Assembly: GCF_003937915.1 (NCBI RefSeq)
Contig: NZ_RHUM01000015.1
Span: forward strand, 1 to 64,000
Direction of reading: 5' to 3'
Source of the DNA: Erwinia sp. 198
GTDB lineage: Bacteria > Pseudomonadota > Gammaproteobacteria > Enterobacterales > Enterobacteriaceae
Length of the DNA stretch: 64,000 bases
Within the stretch, counting starts at the first letter, position 1. Each line of letters starts with the position of its first letter. The notes beneath the pieces were generated by a model, which was not told the DNA's origin, searched no databases, and saw only the letters and a program-made list of their open reading frames with translations. Positions 22,028-33,264 of this stretch are shown one piece after another. Position numbers and translations under genes: made by a program.

Positions 22028-23188
22028 TTACCTCTTAGCCGCTATCCGGAATGCATTATCCAGATCGGCAATTAAATCTTCGTGATCTTCAATCCCTACG
22101 GAAACCCGCAGTAGCGTTTCCGAAATACCTGCCGCGGCGCGCGCTTCTGCCGACATGCCCGCATGGGTCATAGTGGCAGTATGGGAGATCAGGCTTTCCA
22201 CGCCGCCCAGCGATTCGGCCAGCGTGAACAATTCCAGCGCCTTCAGGAAACGACGCAGCGTCTGCTCGTCACCGTTCAGCTCAAAGCTGAGCATCGCGCC
22301 GAAGCCTTTCTGCTGGCGGGCGGCAATCTGATGGCCCGCGTTTTCTGGCAGCGAAGGATGATACAGCTTTTTTACCAGCGGCTGCTGTTTCAGATAATCC
22401 ACGATAGCGAGCGCGTTGCGCTGTGCGGCAGCCATACGTGGCGCCAACGTGCGCAGGCCGCGCAGCAGTAAATAGCTGTCGAAAGCCGCGCCGGTCACGC
22501 CGATATTATTTGCCCACCAGGCCAGCTCTTTTACCAGCGCGGGATCTTTGGCAATTACCGCGCCCGCCACTACGTCGGAGTGGCCGTTAAGGTATTTCGT
22601 GCAGGAATGGATCACCAGATCGGCGCCCAGCGCCAGCGGGTTTTGCAACGCCGGGCTAAGGAAGGTGTTATCCACCACGCTAACCGCGCCGGCTTCTGCC
22701 GCCGCTTTACAGATAGCCTCAATATCCACCACGCGCAGCAGCGGATTGCTCGGGCTTTCTACCAGCACCAGCTTCGGTTTTTCCGCCAGCGCGGCGTGCA
22801 GCGCCGCTTCGTCGCCCTGATCGACAAACTTCACACGATACGCGCCGCGCTTGCTCAGGCTGTCAAACAGACGATAGCTGCCGCCATAGCAGTCATGCGG
22901 CGCCACCAGCAGATCGCCCGGCTTCAGGAAGACGGTGCAAACCAGGTGGATCGCCGACATGCCGGTATTGGTCATCACCGCACCGGCACCGCCTTCCAGC
23001 TCGGCCAGCGCGCGCTGGACAACATCGCGGGTAGGGTTACCGCGACGCGAGTAGTCATGCGCCCGAGGCTCGTTGAAATCGGTAAAGTTATAGGTGCTGG
23101 AGAGGTGGATTGGCGGGACAACGCAGCCATACTGTTCGTCATCATTCAAGCCGCTGCGTACCGCGATGGTTGCCTGTTTACGCGTCAT
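22028..23188 (-). CDS. metB: cystathionine gamma-synthase MetB
   Basis: PLP enzyme joining O-succinylhomoserine and cysteine to cystathionine. The 386-residue protein has the PLP lysine Lys198 in SCTKYLNGHSD and phosphate contacts SRRGNPTRD (47-55). The frame is open to 23233, but MTRKQATIAV at 23188 is the family start. The catalytic residues and length match E. coli MetB. It is divergent from metJ. Confidence 0.97.
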   Translation of the reverse strand: MTRKQATIAVRSGLNDDEQYGCVVPPIHLSSTYNFTDFNEPRAHDYSRRGNPTRDVVQRALAELEGGAGAVMTNTGMSAIHLVCTVFLKPGDLLVAPHDCYGGSYRLFDSLSKRGAYRVKFVDQGDEAALHAALAEKPKLVLVESPSNPLLRVVDIEAICKAAAEAGAVSVVDNTFLSPALQNPLALGADLVIHSCTKYLNGHSDVVAGAVIAKDPALVKELAWWANNIGVTGAAFDSYLLLRGLRTLAPRMAAAQRNALAIVDYLKQQPLVKKLYHPSLPENAGHQIAARQQKGFGAMLSFELNGDEQTLRRFLKALELFTLAESLGGVESLISHTATMTHAGMSAEARAAAGISETLLRVSVGIEDHEDLIADLDNAFRIAAKR

Positions 23189-23247
23189 GGAGCATAAATT
23201 CCTGCAGGAGAAAGAAAGAAGAGCCACCAGCATAACAGGGAACAGAT

Positions 23248-23287
23248 AGACGTCAATACATCTGGACTTCTAAATGTCTTTGCGTAT
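23248..23287. promoter_or_regulatory. array of five met boxes between metB and metJ
   Basis: Five contiguous 8-bp units read AGACGTCA, ATACATCT, GGACTTCT, AAATGTCT and TTGCGTAT. They drift from the MetJ consensus AGACGTCT from left to right. This long array predicts strong cooperative repression of metBL, and autoregulation of metJ. Confidence 0.85.
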
Positions 23288-23432
23288 AGATTGAGCAATC
23301 TGTCAATAACCGGTAATATTACCTTTTTGCTGCCGACAAAAAGTGGGCGCAAGACGGTGTGGCGCCGCCCAACTTCGGGCATAATTAGCTGAATTTCGGC
23401 ACAGTAAATATTAATGATGACTAAGGTAACCC

Positions 23433-23750
23433 ATGGCTGAATGGAATGGCGAATATATCAGCCCTTACGCTGAGCACGGTAAAAAAAGCGAGCAGGTAAA
23501 AAAAATTACGGTATCCATCCCGTTAAAAGTTTTAAAAATTCTGACCGACGAGCGTACCCGTCGTCAGGTTAATAACCTGCGTCACGCCACCAACAGCGAG
23601 CTGCTGTGTGAAGCGTTTCTGCACGCTTTTACCGGCCAGCCTCTGCCGGATGATGTCGATCTGCGTAAAGAGCGCAGCGACGAAATCCCGGAAGCCGCCA
23701 AAGCGATCATGCGGGAAATGGGCGTCGATCCCGATACCTGGGAATATTAA
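23433..23750 (+). CDS. metJ: methionine repressor MetJ
   Basis: Ribbon-helix-helix repressor that uses SAM as corepressor. The 105-residue protein has the DNA-contacting beta strand KKITVSIPL (about 23-31) and the helix segment [17 protein letters not shown], nearly identical to E. coli MetJ. It faces metBL across five met boxes and is followed by a strong terminator. Confidence 0.98.
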   Translation: MAEWNGEYISPYAEHGKKSEQVKKITVSIPLKVLKILTDERTRRQVNNLRHATNSELLCEAFLHAFTGQPLPDDVDLRKERSDEIPEAAKAIMREMGVDPDTWEY

Positions 23751-23768
23751 GCGCTTTTTCGCAGATAT

Positions 23769-23797
23769 AAAAAAACCCAGCCGAAGCTGGGTTTTTT
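23769..23797. terminator. bidirectional terminator between metJ and rpmE
   Basis: The stem AACCCAGC / GCTGGGTT with a CGAA tetraloop is flanked by an A-run and a T-run, so it can end both metJ (plus) and rpmE (minus). Confidence 0.9.
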
Positions 23798-23834
23798 GTT
23801 GCATCCGAAACGGTATCCGCTTCGTGCAGGCGAC

Positions 23835-24047
23835 TTATTTGCTGCCTGGGATGCTGAAACGCTTGTTGAAGCGGTCAACACGACCACCGCTGGCAACGTC
23901 ACGCTGCTTGCCGGTGTAGAACGGGTGGCATTTGCCGCACACGTCCAGGTTCAGGTCGTGACCCACGGTTGAGCGGGTTTTGATTTCGTTACCGCAAGAA
24001 CATTTAGCAGTAACTTCAGCGTAATTTGGGTGAATACCTTTTTTCAT
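23835..24047 (-). CDS. rpmE: ribosomal protein bL31, zinc-binding type
   Basis: The 70-residue large-subunit protein contributes to an intersubunit bridge. It retains all four zinc cysteines (Cys16, Cys18, Cys37 and Cys40), so it is the C+ paralogue that is typically replaced by a cysteine-free form under zinc limitation. It is divergent from priA, with a 215-bp gap that should hold both promoters; I could not assign them with confidence. Confidence 0.97.
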   Translation of the reverse strand: MKKGIHPNYAEVTAKCSCGNEIKTRSTVGHDLNLDVCGKCHPFYTGKQRDVASGGRVDRFNKRFSIPGSK

Positions 24048-24244
24048 GGGAAAACCTCAGTTAAGGCCGTGTCGCTCTCCCGTGCCAGGAAAACCCTGCA
24101 CCGGCACCACACGAAGATTAATAATTCAGGTGATTTGATACCAAAATGCCGTATCAACGGCGGCGAACTATACAGAAAATAACCGCTCGCTGCAATCGAA
24201 TCCGCACATTCAGGAAGACACAGTGTACACTATCCCGCTCATAA

Positions 24245-26461
<2,217 letters not shown>

Positions 26462-26659
26462 AATGCCAGACGATATCGTGTTCTGGCTGCGAGTCGGCTC
26501 GAAAAAAGTCGCACAAGTCACTATTTTTATGCAAATTAAGTAACGCAATTGATTAGCATTGGTTAATTTCACGGTGAGGGTCGGCTATAACGCTGACAAA
26601 AAGCCTTTTATTTTCGGCCGACGCCGGGCAGTCAACCGGCCGGTATGAGGAGAACAGCG

Positions 26660-27697
26660 TTGGAGCACAAGCCAGAAACCGTGAGCGCCACGATGAAAGA
26701 CGTGGCGGAAAAAGCGGGCGTATCGACGGCGACCGTTTCCCGCGCCCTGATGAGTCCGGAAAAGGTTTCTGCCGCCACGCGCCAAAAAGTCGACGAGGCG
26801 GTGATTGCCGTTGGCTATTCACCTCATGCCATGGTACGCCATCCGCGACGCAGCGAGTCCCGCACCATCCTGGTGATAGTGCCCGACATTTGCGATCCCT
26901 TTTTCAGCGAAATTATTCGCGGCGTGGAATCGGTGGCGGCCGAAGAAGGTTATCTGGTGCTGATTGGCGACTGCGCGCACCAAAACCGTCAGGAGAGCGC
27001 TTTCCTGAATCTGGTGATGACCCGACAGATTGACGGCATGGTGCTGCTGGGGTCGCAGGTGCCTTTTGAAACCGGGCCGGAAGAGCAGCGCAGTCTGCCG
27101 CCGATGGTGATGGCCAATGAATTCGCGCCCGATCTGGCCCTGCCGACCGTGCACATTGATAACCTGACGGCGGCGTTCGAAGCGGTGAACCACCTGCTTA
27201 AGCTGGGCCACGAGCGTATCGCCTGCGTGGCCGGGCCGCAGGATATGCCGCTGTGTCAGTATCGCCTGCAGGGCTATATTCAGGCGCTGCAACGCAACGG
27301 CATCAGGCTGGATCCGCGCTATATTGTGCGCGGCGACTTCACGTTTGACGCCGGCAGCCGCGCGCTGAAGCAGCTGATGCGGCTGCCGCAGCCGCCGGAC
27401 GCCCTTTTCTGCCACAGCGATATCATGGCGCTGGGCGCGATGGCGCAGGCGAAAATAATGGGGCTGCGCGTGCCGAAAGATCTGTCGCTGATTGGCTTTG
27501 ATGATATCGAACTGTCGCGCTACAGCGATCCTCAGCTGACTACCATTGCTCAGCCGCGATTCAACATCGGTCGCGAGGCGATGAATCTGCTGCTGGAACA
27601 GCTACAGGGCAAGCTGGTGAACAGCGGTTCCCGGCTGCTGGATTTTGAAATAAAAATTCGCGGCAGCACGGCGCCCGCGCTGCGGGAAAAAGCGTAG
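26660..27697 (+). CDS. cytR: LacI-family nucleoside-regulon repressor CytR
   Basis: Represses nucleoside uptake and catabolism genes together with CRP; cytidine is the inducer in E. coli. The protein of about 345 residues has the LacI helix-turn-helix (TMKDVAEKAGVSTATVSRAL) and a periplasmic-binding-protein-like effector domain. An ATG at 26645 has no ribosome site, whereas a TTG at 26660 is preceded by AGGAG with 7-base spacing and gives an N-terminus close to that of E. coli, so the TTG is chosen. Confidence 0.93.
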   Translation: MEHKPETVSATMKDVAEKAGVSTATVSRALMSPEKVSAATRQKVDEAVIAVGYSPHAMVRHPRRSESRTILVIVPDICDPFFSEIIRGVESVAAEEGYLVLIGDCAHQNRQESAFLNLVMTRQIDGMVLLGSQVPFETGPEEQRSLPPMVMANEFAPDLALPTVHIDNLTAAFEAVNHLLKLGHERIACVAGPQDMPLCQYRLQGYIQALQRNGIRLDPRYIVRGDFTFDAGSRALKQLMRLPQPPDALFCHSDIMALGAMAQAKIMGLRVPKDLSLIGFDDIELSRYSDPQLTTIAQPRFNIGREAMNLLLEQLQGKLVNSGSRLLDFEIKIRGSTAPALREKA

Positions 27698-27856
27698 CGC
27701 GAGCGAAATCTTTCCTTTCGGGCAATAAAACCGAGATTCAGCAGATTCTTAATCGTATCCCTGCTGGTCAAACTTCCGGCCCTTGAGTAACATGGCGAGC
27801 TGCAGGCCAGCGCGCTGGCCCGACCTTACTCTTCATTGATTATTAGCGGAACGATA

Positions 27857-28825
27857 GTGGCACAAAAAGATTACGTAGGCCGCGGGCGTTCGACAGGGAC
27901 GCGTCGCAAAAAGAGCAACGGCCGCGGCGGCAGTAAAAAGCGCAGCAGCGGATCGGGTGTATCAAAGATCATGGTAGGTCTGGCCGTCGCGGTACTGGTG
28001 ACGTTTGTCGGTGGCTTATGGTTTATCGCCCATCATAAAAAAGAGGAAGAGGCGCCGGTCATTCCGGATCACAAAGCAGCAGGCAACGGTTTGCCGCCCA
28101 AGCCTGAAGAGCGCTGGCGCTACATTAAAGAGCTGGAGAACCGTCAAATTACGGTGCCGACGCCCGTCGAGCCTTCGGCAGGCGGCGAAGTGCATTCGCC
28201 CACGCAACTGACCGACGAACAGCGCCAGCTGCTGGAGCAGATGCAGGCCGATATGCGCCAGCAGCCTACCCAGCTGAACGAAGTGCCGTGGAACGAGCAG
28301 ACGCCAGCCCAACGCCAGCAAACGCTACAGCGCCAGCAGACGCAGCTGCAACAGCAGTCGCGCCAGCCGCAGACCTCATATTCCTCTGAACCTCAGCCTT
28401 CTCGTCAGGTACAAACGCAGCCACAGATCCCGCCGCGTCAGGTTCAAATGCAGCCGCAGGTACAGCCATCACGCCAGCAGCCGATACAGCAGCAGCACAT
28501 GCTGCCGCAGCACAGCCAGCAGCCGACGGTAGCCCAGGAGCCTGTCCGCCAGCCACAGCCGAAAACCGAGAAGCCAAAAGAAGTCGAAAAAGAGAAGACG
28601 CAGCGCTGGATGGTACAGTGCGGCTCGTTCAAAGGCAGCGACCAGGCGGAATCCGTACGCGCCTCGCTGGCGTTTGAAGGCTTTGAAAGCAAAATCACCA
28701 GCGGCGGCGGCTGGAATCGCGTGATCGTCGGCCCTTACAACAGCCGCACCGCCGCCGACAGCACGCTGAAACGCCTGCGCGGCAACGGCCACTCAAATTG
28801 TATTCCTGTCTCTCTGGGGGGTTGA
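27857..28825 (+). CDS. ftsN: essential cell-division protein FtsN
   Basis: Bitopic protein that triggers septal peptidoglycan synthesis. The protein of about 322 residues has a short basic cytoplasmic tail, a membrane segment (about 38-58), the conserved activation segment PPKPEERWRYIKELENRQ, a long glutamine-rich linker (about 100-230), and a C-terminal SPOR domain (about 246-322, starting RWMVQCGSF, with the paired cysteine in NCIPV) that binds denuded glycans. The GTG at 27857 gives the family start MAQKDYV; the ATG at 27836 is upstream of it. Its stop codon lies inside the hslVU promoter. Confidence 0.96.
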   Translation: MAQKDYVGRGRSTGTRRKKSNGRGGSKKRSSGSGVSKIMVGLAVAVLVTFVGGLWFIAHHKKEEEAPVIPDHKAAGNGLPPKPEERWRYIKELENRQITVPTPVEPSAGGEVHSPTQLTDEQRQLLEQMQADMRQQPTQLNEVPWNEQTPAQRQQTLQRQQTQLQQQSRQPQTSYSSEPQPSRQVQTQPQIPPRQVQMQPQVQPSRQQPIQQQHMLPQHSQQPTVAQEPVRQPQPKTEKPKEVEKEKTQRWMVQCGSFKGSDQAESVRASLAFEGFESKITSGGGWNRVIVGPYNSRTAADSTLKRLRGNGHSNCIPVSLGG

Positions 28826-28848
28826 AACCTTCCAGATTCCCCCCATAT
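28822..28848 (+). promoter_or_regulatory. sigma-32 (heat shock) promoter of hslVU
   Basis: TTGAAA (28822-28827) and CCCCATAT (28841-28848) with a 13-bp spacer match the sigma-32 pattern (CTTGAAA, 11-15 bp, CCCCATnT) almost perfectly. The -35 overlaps the ftsN stop codon. Confidence 0.85.
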
Positions 28849-28863
28849 CTGATCGCATCATTG

Positions 28864-28884
28864 CCCCGCAGTAGGCCTGCGGGG
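28864..28884 (+). promoter_or_regulatory. hairpin in the hslVU 5' leader
   Basis: CCCCGCAGtaggcCTGCGGGG is a perfect 8-bp stem in the untranslated leader, about 30 nt before the hslV start. In E. coli a leader stem-loop is reported to affect hslVU mRNA stability; the same role here is inferred. Confidence 0.6.
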
Positions 28885-28915
28885 AGATCTTTCGACTGTA
28901 ACAAGGGGTCTGCCC

Positions 28916-29446
28916 GTGACAACAATTGTAAGTGTACGACGCAACGGCCAGGTAGTAATTGGCGGTGATGGCCAGGCTACGCTCGGCAACACCGTAATGA
29001 AAGGCAACGTCAAAAAAGTGCGTCGTCTTTATAATGACAAGGTCATTGCTGGTTTTGCCGGTGGCACAGCAGATGCCTTTACGCTGTTTGAGCTTTTCGA
29101 GCGCAAGCTGGAGATGCATCAGGGCCATCTGGTGAAGGCGGCGGTCGAGCTGGCCAAAGACTGGCGTACCGATCGGATGCTGCGCAAGCTGGAAGCCCTG
29201 CTGGCCGTAGCTGACGAAAACGCCTCGCTGATCATCACCGGCAACGGCGACGTGATCCAGCCGGAAAACGATCTGATCGCCATCGGTTCTGGCGGCCCGT
29301 ACGCCCAGGCTGCCGCTCGTGCGCTGCTGGAAAACACCGACATTGGCGCGCGCGACATCGTGGAAAAAGCGCTGGGTATTGCAGGCGATATCTGCATCTA
29401 TACCAACCACAATCTTACTATCGAAGAATTATCGTCTAAAGCGTAA
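28916..29446 (+). CDS. hslV: HslUV protease subunit HslV
   Basis: Threonine peptidase ring of the two-component HslUV protease. The 176-residue protein begins with GTG; removal of Met exposes the nucleophilic Thr ([11 protein letters not shown]). The glycine-rich [13 protein letters not shown] segment and Lys in VKKVRRLY are typical. It is followed 11 bp later by hslU, and both are driven by the sigma-32 promoter. Confidence 0.98.
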   Translation: MTTIVSVRRNGQVVIGGDGQATLGNTVMKGNVKKVRRLYNDKVIAGFAGGTADAFTLFELFERKLEMHQGHLVKAAVELAKDWRTDRMLRKLEALLAVADENASLIITGNGDVIQPENDLIAIGSGGPYAQAAARALLENTDIGARDIVEKALGIAGDICIYTNHNLTIEELSSKA

Positions 29447-29457
29447 GGACCCTGATT

Positions 29458-30789
29458 ATGTCTGAAATGACCCCGCGCGAAATCGTCAGCGAACTGGACA
29501 GATTTATTATCGGCCAGGATGGCGCCAAGCGCGCTGTTGCCATCGCCCTGCGCAACCGCTGGCGCCGTATGCAGCTCGACGAAGAGCTGCGCCACGAAGT
29601 GACGCCTAAAAATATTCTGATGATTGGCCCTACCGGCGTAGGTAAAACCGAAATCGCCCGTCGCCTGGCCAAGCTGGCGAACGCGCCTTTTATCAAGGTA
29701 GAAGCGACTAAGTTCACCGAAGTGGGCTATGTAGGTAAAGAAGTGGATTCTATCATCCGCGATCTGACCGATTCCGCGATCAAAATGGTGCGCTCGCAGG
29801 CGATTGAGAAAAACCGCTATCGTGCCGAAGAGATGGCCGAAGAACGTATTCTCGACGTGCTGATCCCACCGGCGAAAAACAACTGGGGCCAGCCGGAAGC
29901 TGCTGCCGAGCCGTCCGCCGCCCGCCAGTCTTTCCGCAAAAAGCTGCGCGAAGGCCAGCTGGACGATAAAGAGATCGAAATCGATCTGGCCGCCGCGCCG
30001 ATGGGCGTCGAAATTATGGCGCCTCCGGGCATGGAAGAGATGACCAGTCAGCTGCAGTCGATGTTCCAGAACATCGGCGGCCAGAAGCAGAAGCCGCGTA
30101 AGCTGCCGATCAAAGAAGCGATGAAGCTGCTGATCGAGGAAGAAGCTGCCAAACTGGTCAATCCGGAAGAGTTGAAGCAGGAAGCGATTGACGCGGTCGA
30201 GCAGCACGGCATCGTGTTTATTGACGAAATCGACAAGGTCTGTAAGCGCGGCGAAAGCTCCGGCCCGGACGTTTCCCGCGAAGGCGTACAGCGCGATCTG
30301 CTGCCGCTGGTGGAAGGCTGTACCGTTTCCACCAAGCACGGCATGGTGAAAACCGACCACATTCTGTTTATCGCTTCCGGCGCGTTCCAGGTCGCCAGCC
30401 CTTCCGATCTGATCCCGGAACTGCAGGGTCGTCTGCCGATCCGCGTCGAGCTACAGGCGCTGACCACGCACGACTTTGAGCGTATCCTGACCGAGCCAAG
30501 TGCGTCCGTCACCGTGCAGTACAAGGCGCTGATGAAAACCGAAGGCGTGGATATCCACTTTACGGAAGACGGCATCAGCCGTATCGCTGCCGCAGCCTGG
30601 CAGGTGAACGAAACGGCTGAGAACATCGGCGCGCGTCGTCTGCATACCGTGCTGGAGCGCCTGATGGAAGAGATTTCCTACGACGCCAGCGACCGCAACG
30701 GCGAGTCGATCACCATCGATGCCGATTACGTTGGCAAGCACCTGGACGAGCTGGTGGCGGACGAAGATCTCAGCCGCTTTATCCTGTAA
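29458..30789 (+). CDS. hslU: HslUV unfoldase subunit HslU
   Basis: Hexameric AAA+ ATPase that recognises, unfolds and feeds substrates to HslV. The 443-residue protein has Walker [10 protein letters not shown] (about 57-65), the pore loop GYVG (about 90-93), the intermediate domain (about 110-240), Walker B VFIDEIDK (about 252-259) and a C-terminal tail (EDLSRFIL) that inserts into HslV to activate it. Confidence 0.98.
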   Translation: MSEMTPREIVSELDRFIIGQDGAKRAVAIALRNRWRRMQLDEELRHEVTPKNILMIGPTGVGKTEIARRLAKLANAPFIKVEATKFTEVGYVGKEVDSIIRDLTDSAIKMVRSQAIEKNRYRAEEMAEERILDVLIPPAKNNWGQPEAAAEPSAARQSFRKKLREGQLDDKEIEIDLAAAPMGVEIMAPPGMEEMTSQLQSMFQNIGGQKQKPRKLPIKEAMKLLIEEEAAKLVNPEELKQEAIDAVEQHGIVFIDEIDKVCKRGESSGPDVSREGVQRDLLPLVEGCTVSTKHGMVKTDHILFIASGAFQVASPSDLIPELQGRLPIRVELQALTTHDFERILTEPSASVTVQYKALMKTEGVDIHFTEDGISRIAAAAWQVNETAENIGARRLHTVLERLMEEISYDASDRNGESITIDADYVGKHLDELVADEDLSRFIL

Positions 30790-30813
30790 TTTTTCACGCT
30801 CGTGCCTTTTCAG

Positions 30814-30845
30814 ACCCCGTCGCTCACGCGCGGGGTTTTTCTTTT
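30814..30845 (+). terminator. hslVU terminator
   Basis: The stem ACCCCG / CGGGGT, with extra CGCG pairing in the loop, is followed by TTTTTCTTTTT. Confidence 0.85.
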
Positions 30846-30960
30846 TCAGCCGCCCCTGCTTTCCCGCCCAATTCCTGACGTGGATTAATTCTCCGCGTGC
30901 GGACAGCCAGTAAACTGGTCGCTTTCCGACATCCATCCTTTTCAGCAAAGGCCCAGCCTG

Positions 30961-31890
30961 ATGAGCGACAATCTCTCTGCAGTTCCGGCTTTTACCTCTT
31001 TCCGCGCATGGCTGGAAAGCCTGCGCTTACGTACGCTGCCTTTGGCCTGCGCGTCGGTGATTACCGGCTCGGCGCTGGCCTGGCATGCGGGCCATTTCGA
31101 TCCGGCTGTCGCGCTGCTGACGCTGCTGACCACGGCGCTGCTGCAAATTTTGTCCAATCTGGCCAACGACTATGGCGATGCGGTAAAAGGCAGCGACACG
31201 CCCGACCGCCTTGGCCCGCTACGCGGCATGCAGAAAGGGCTGATTAGCCTGAAGCAGATGCGCTTTGCGCTGGCGCTGTCGGTTGCGCTGACGCTGATCG
31301 CGGGCGTAACGCTGGTGGTGCGCGCCTGTCAGAGCCTCGGCGATATACTGGGCTTTCTGGCGCTGGGCGCGCTGGCCATCGTCGCCGCCATCGCCTATAC
31401 GGTAGGAAAAAAACCTTACGGCTATCTTGGGCTGGGCGATCTTTCCGTACTGGTTTTCTTTGGCTGGCTGGGCGTGGTGGGCAGCTTTTATCTGCAAACG
31501 CACCGCCTGCATCTGTTGGCTTTTCTGCCCGCGACCGGCTGCGGTATGCTGGCGGTCGCCGTGCTCAACGTCAATAACATGCGCGATATCGACAGCGATC
31601 GGCGCAACGGTAAATTCACCCTGGCCGTACGGCTCGGCGCCTGTAACGCGCGCTATTATCATGCCATGCTGCTTTCCGGCGCGCTGCTTTGCTTTGGCGT
31701 GTATGCCAAACTGGCGATGCTGGACGCGTCAGGCTGGCTGTTTTTGCTCAGCGCGCCGCTGTTGTTCGGTCAGGCACGCTTTGTTATCAAACATACTGCC
31801 GCCGCCGCTATGCGGCCCGTGATGGAGAAAACGGTAAAAGCGACGCTGCTGGTCAATCTGCTTTTCGCCATTGGTCTGGCGATGAACTAA
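30961..31890 (+). CDS. menA: 1,4-dihydroxy-2-naphthoate prenyltransferase MenA
   Basis: Membrane UbiA-family enzyme attaching the octaprenyl tail in menaquinone synthesis. The 309-residue protein has about nine membrane segments, the first Asp-rich motif [11 protein letters not shown] and the second [10 protein letters not shown] that bind prenyl diphosphate through Mg2+. It follows hslU as in E. coli but after a terminator, so it is probably transcribed independently. Confidence 0.97.
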   Translation: MSDNLSAVPAFTSFRAWLESLRLRTLPLACASVITGSALAWHAGHFDPAVALLTLLTTALLQILSNLANDYGDAVKGSDTPDRLGPLRGMQKGLISLKQMRFALALSVALTLIAGVTLVVRACQSLGDILGFLALGALAIVAAIAYTVGKKPYGYLGLGDLSVLVFFGWLGVVGSFYLQTHRLHLLAFLPATGCGMLAVAVLNVNNMRDIDSDRRNGKFTLAVRLGACNARYYHAMLLSGALLCFGVYAKLAMLDASGWLFLLSAPLLFGQARFVIKHTAAAAMRPVMEKTVKATLLVNLLFAIGLAMN

Positions 31891-31934
31891 TCGCGATGTC
31901 CCTGACCTGCCGCAATTTTTAACAGCTGATGATT

Positions 31935-31964
31935 TTGCCAACAACCGCCAGAAAGCGATATACT
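31935..31964 (+). promoter_or_regulatory. probable rraA promoter
   Basis: TTGCCA (31935-31940) and TATACT (31959-31964) with an 18-bp spacer lie 33 bp before the rraA start. Confidence 0.6.
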
Positions 31965-31996
31965 TAGCTTCCCTGTGGCGAACAGATGAACCCCTT

Positions 31997-32482
31997 ATGA
32001 AATACGATACTTCCGAACTCTGCGACATCTATCATGAAGATGTGAACGTGGTTGAGCCGCTCTTTTCAAACTTTGGTGGCCGCACCTCGTTTGGCGGGCA
32101 AATCACCACGGTAAAATGTTTTGAAGATAACGGGCTTCTGTATGATCTGCTGGAAGAAAACGGACGCGGGCGCGTGCTGCTGGTAGACGGCGGCGGCTCT
32201 GTACGCCGCGCGCTGGTTGATGCGGCGCTGGCTCGCCTGGCGTTGCAAAACGAATGGGAAGGGTTGGTGATCTACGGCTCCGTGCGTCAGGTGGACGACC
32301 TGGAAGAGCTGGATATTGGCATTCAGGCGATTGCGGCTATTCCGGCTGGCGCCGCTGGCGAAGGCATTGGCGAAAGCGACGTGCGCGTCAATTTTGGCGG
32401 AGTGACCTTCTTTTCAGGCGACCATCTTTATGCCGACAATACCGGTATTATCCTTTCCGAAGATCCGCTGGATATTGAATAG
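31997..32482 (+). CDS. rraA: RNase E inhibitor RraA
   Basis: A 161-residue trimeric protein that binds RNase E and dampens mRNA decay in E. coli. The family core [20 protein letters not shown] and [15 protein letters not shown] are present. The fold is shared with some aldolases, but enterobacterial members act as the regulator. It has its own promoter and a terminator directly after it. Confidence 0.97.
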   Translation: MKYDTSELCDIYHEDVNVVEPLFSNFGGRTSFGGQITTVKCFEDNGLLYDLLEENGRGRVLLVDGGGSVRRALVDAALARLALQNEWEGLVIYGSVRQVDDLEELDIGIQAIAAIPAGAAGEGIGESDVRVNFGGVTFFSGDHLYADNTGIILSEDPLDIE

Positions 32483-32527
32483 CACGCCTTATCCTTCCAC
32501 AAGATCCACCGGCTATCATATAGCAAA

Positions 32528-32556
32528 AACGGGTGCTGACTGGCACCCGTTCTTTT
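32528..32556. terminator. bidirectional terminator between rraA and zapB
   Basis: The stem ACGGGTGC / GCACCCGT with a 6-nt loop is flanked by AAAAA and TTCTTTT, so it can serve both convergent genes. Confidence 0.85.
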
Positions 32557-32578
32557 ACCGCCTGCCGTCAAACCTGAC

Positions 32579-32818
32579 TCAGACTTCTTCCATTTTTCCC
32601 AACAGCGCACGCAGACGCTCCTGCCAGACATGCTGCTCCTCTTTCAGGTGTTGGTTTTCACGCACCAGGGATTCGCTGTTGCCCGCGGCCTGCTGAACCT
32701 GCTGATTCAGGTTGTTGTTCTGCTCTTTCAGCTCTTCAATTTCCATCTGCAGCAGCGTGATAGTATCAATCGCCTGCTGTACTTTTGCTTCCAGTTTCTC
32801 GAACACTTCAAATGACAT
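32579..32818 (-). CDS. zapB: cell-division factor ZapB
   Basis: A 79-residue protein that is almost entirely coiled coil, with heptad-patterned Leu/Ile/Val from about residue 5 to 75. It links ZapA at the Z-ring to MatP at the chromosome terminus. The start [17 protein letters not shown] is the family start, preceded by a clear AGGAGAGG ribosome site. Confidence 0.97.
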   Translation of the reverse strand: MSFEVFEKLEAKVQQAIDTITLLQMEIEELKEQNNNLNQQVQQAAGNSESLVRENQHLKEEQHVWQERLRALLGKMEEV

Positions 32819-33264
32819 CGTAAATGACCTCTCCTAATCGCAAGGCGTTGATGTTGCAGACGCGGCGCGATCGACACTGGCCGACCCGCTGCGGCTCACA
32901 ACGATGTTCCGATTGTATGTAGAGCGGCCCGTCAAGTCCAGCAGCGAACCTGCTACGAAGCGGAGAGCCGCGTTTTTCAGCGCAGACCTGGTGTTTGTAA
33001 CATTTACCCGCGATCCCTGCACGGGTATTGTTAACAAATTGCAACATGAAATGAGAAACGAAAGCCAAAAGCCGCAGGAAAATTCCGTTAAAAGACGCGA
33101 AAACGCTCATTTTTTTGAAGCAGCACACAACTTTTGATTTCGCTATTTCTCGTTTATGCTCGTTAACGATAAATTCACAACAACCCCACACAAGATTGGG
33201 GCGACTCAGGGAAAGAGAAAAAAAAGCCGTACACCATTTAACCTCGCCTTCAGGAACCAACATC
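32819..33264. promoter_or_regulatory. zapB-glpF intergenic control region
   Basis: This 446-bp gap holds no convincing gene. The left half should contain the zapB promoter on the minus strand. The right half is AT-rich and contains the GlpR operator at 33155-33174, and a small leader hairpin (CCCCA / TGGGG at about 33184-33201). CRP sites are expected for glpFK, but I found only half-site resemblance. Confidence 0.6.
33155..33174 (+). promoter_or_regulatory. GlpR operator upstream of glpF
   Basis: TATGCTCGTTAACGATAAAT matches 16 of 20 positions of the GlpR consensus WATGTTCGWTAWCGAACATW. A second half-site (TTCGCTAT) lies just upstream. This predicts repression of glpFKX without glycerol-3-phosphate. 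Confidence 0.65.

Noticed and set aside
28266-28577. Ala-rich minus-strand open frame opposite the FtsN linker
   Set aside because: It is the reverse reading of the CAG/CTG-rich glutamine linker, with low complexity and no start signal.
29398-30360. Minus-strand open frame of 320 codons opposite hslU
   Set aside because: It is antisense to the conserved hslU gene and has no start context or domain.
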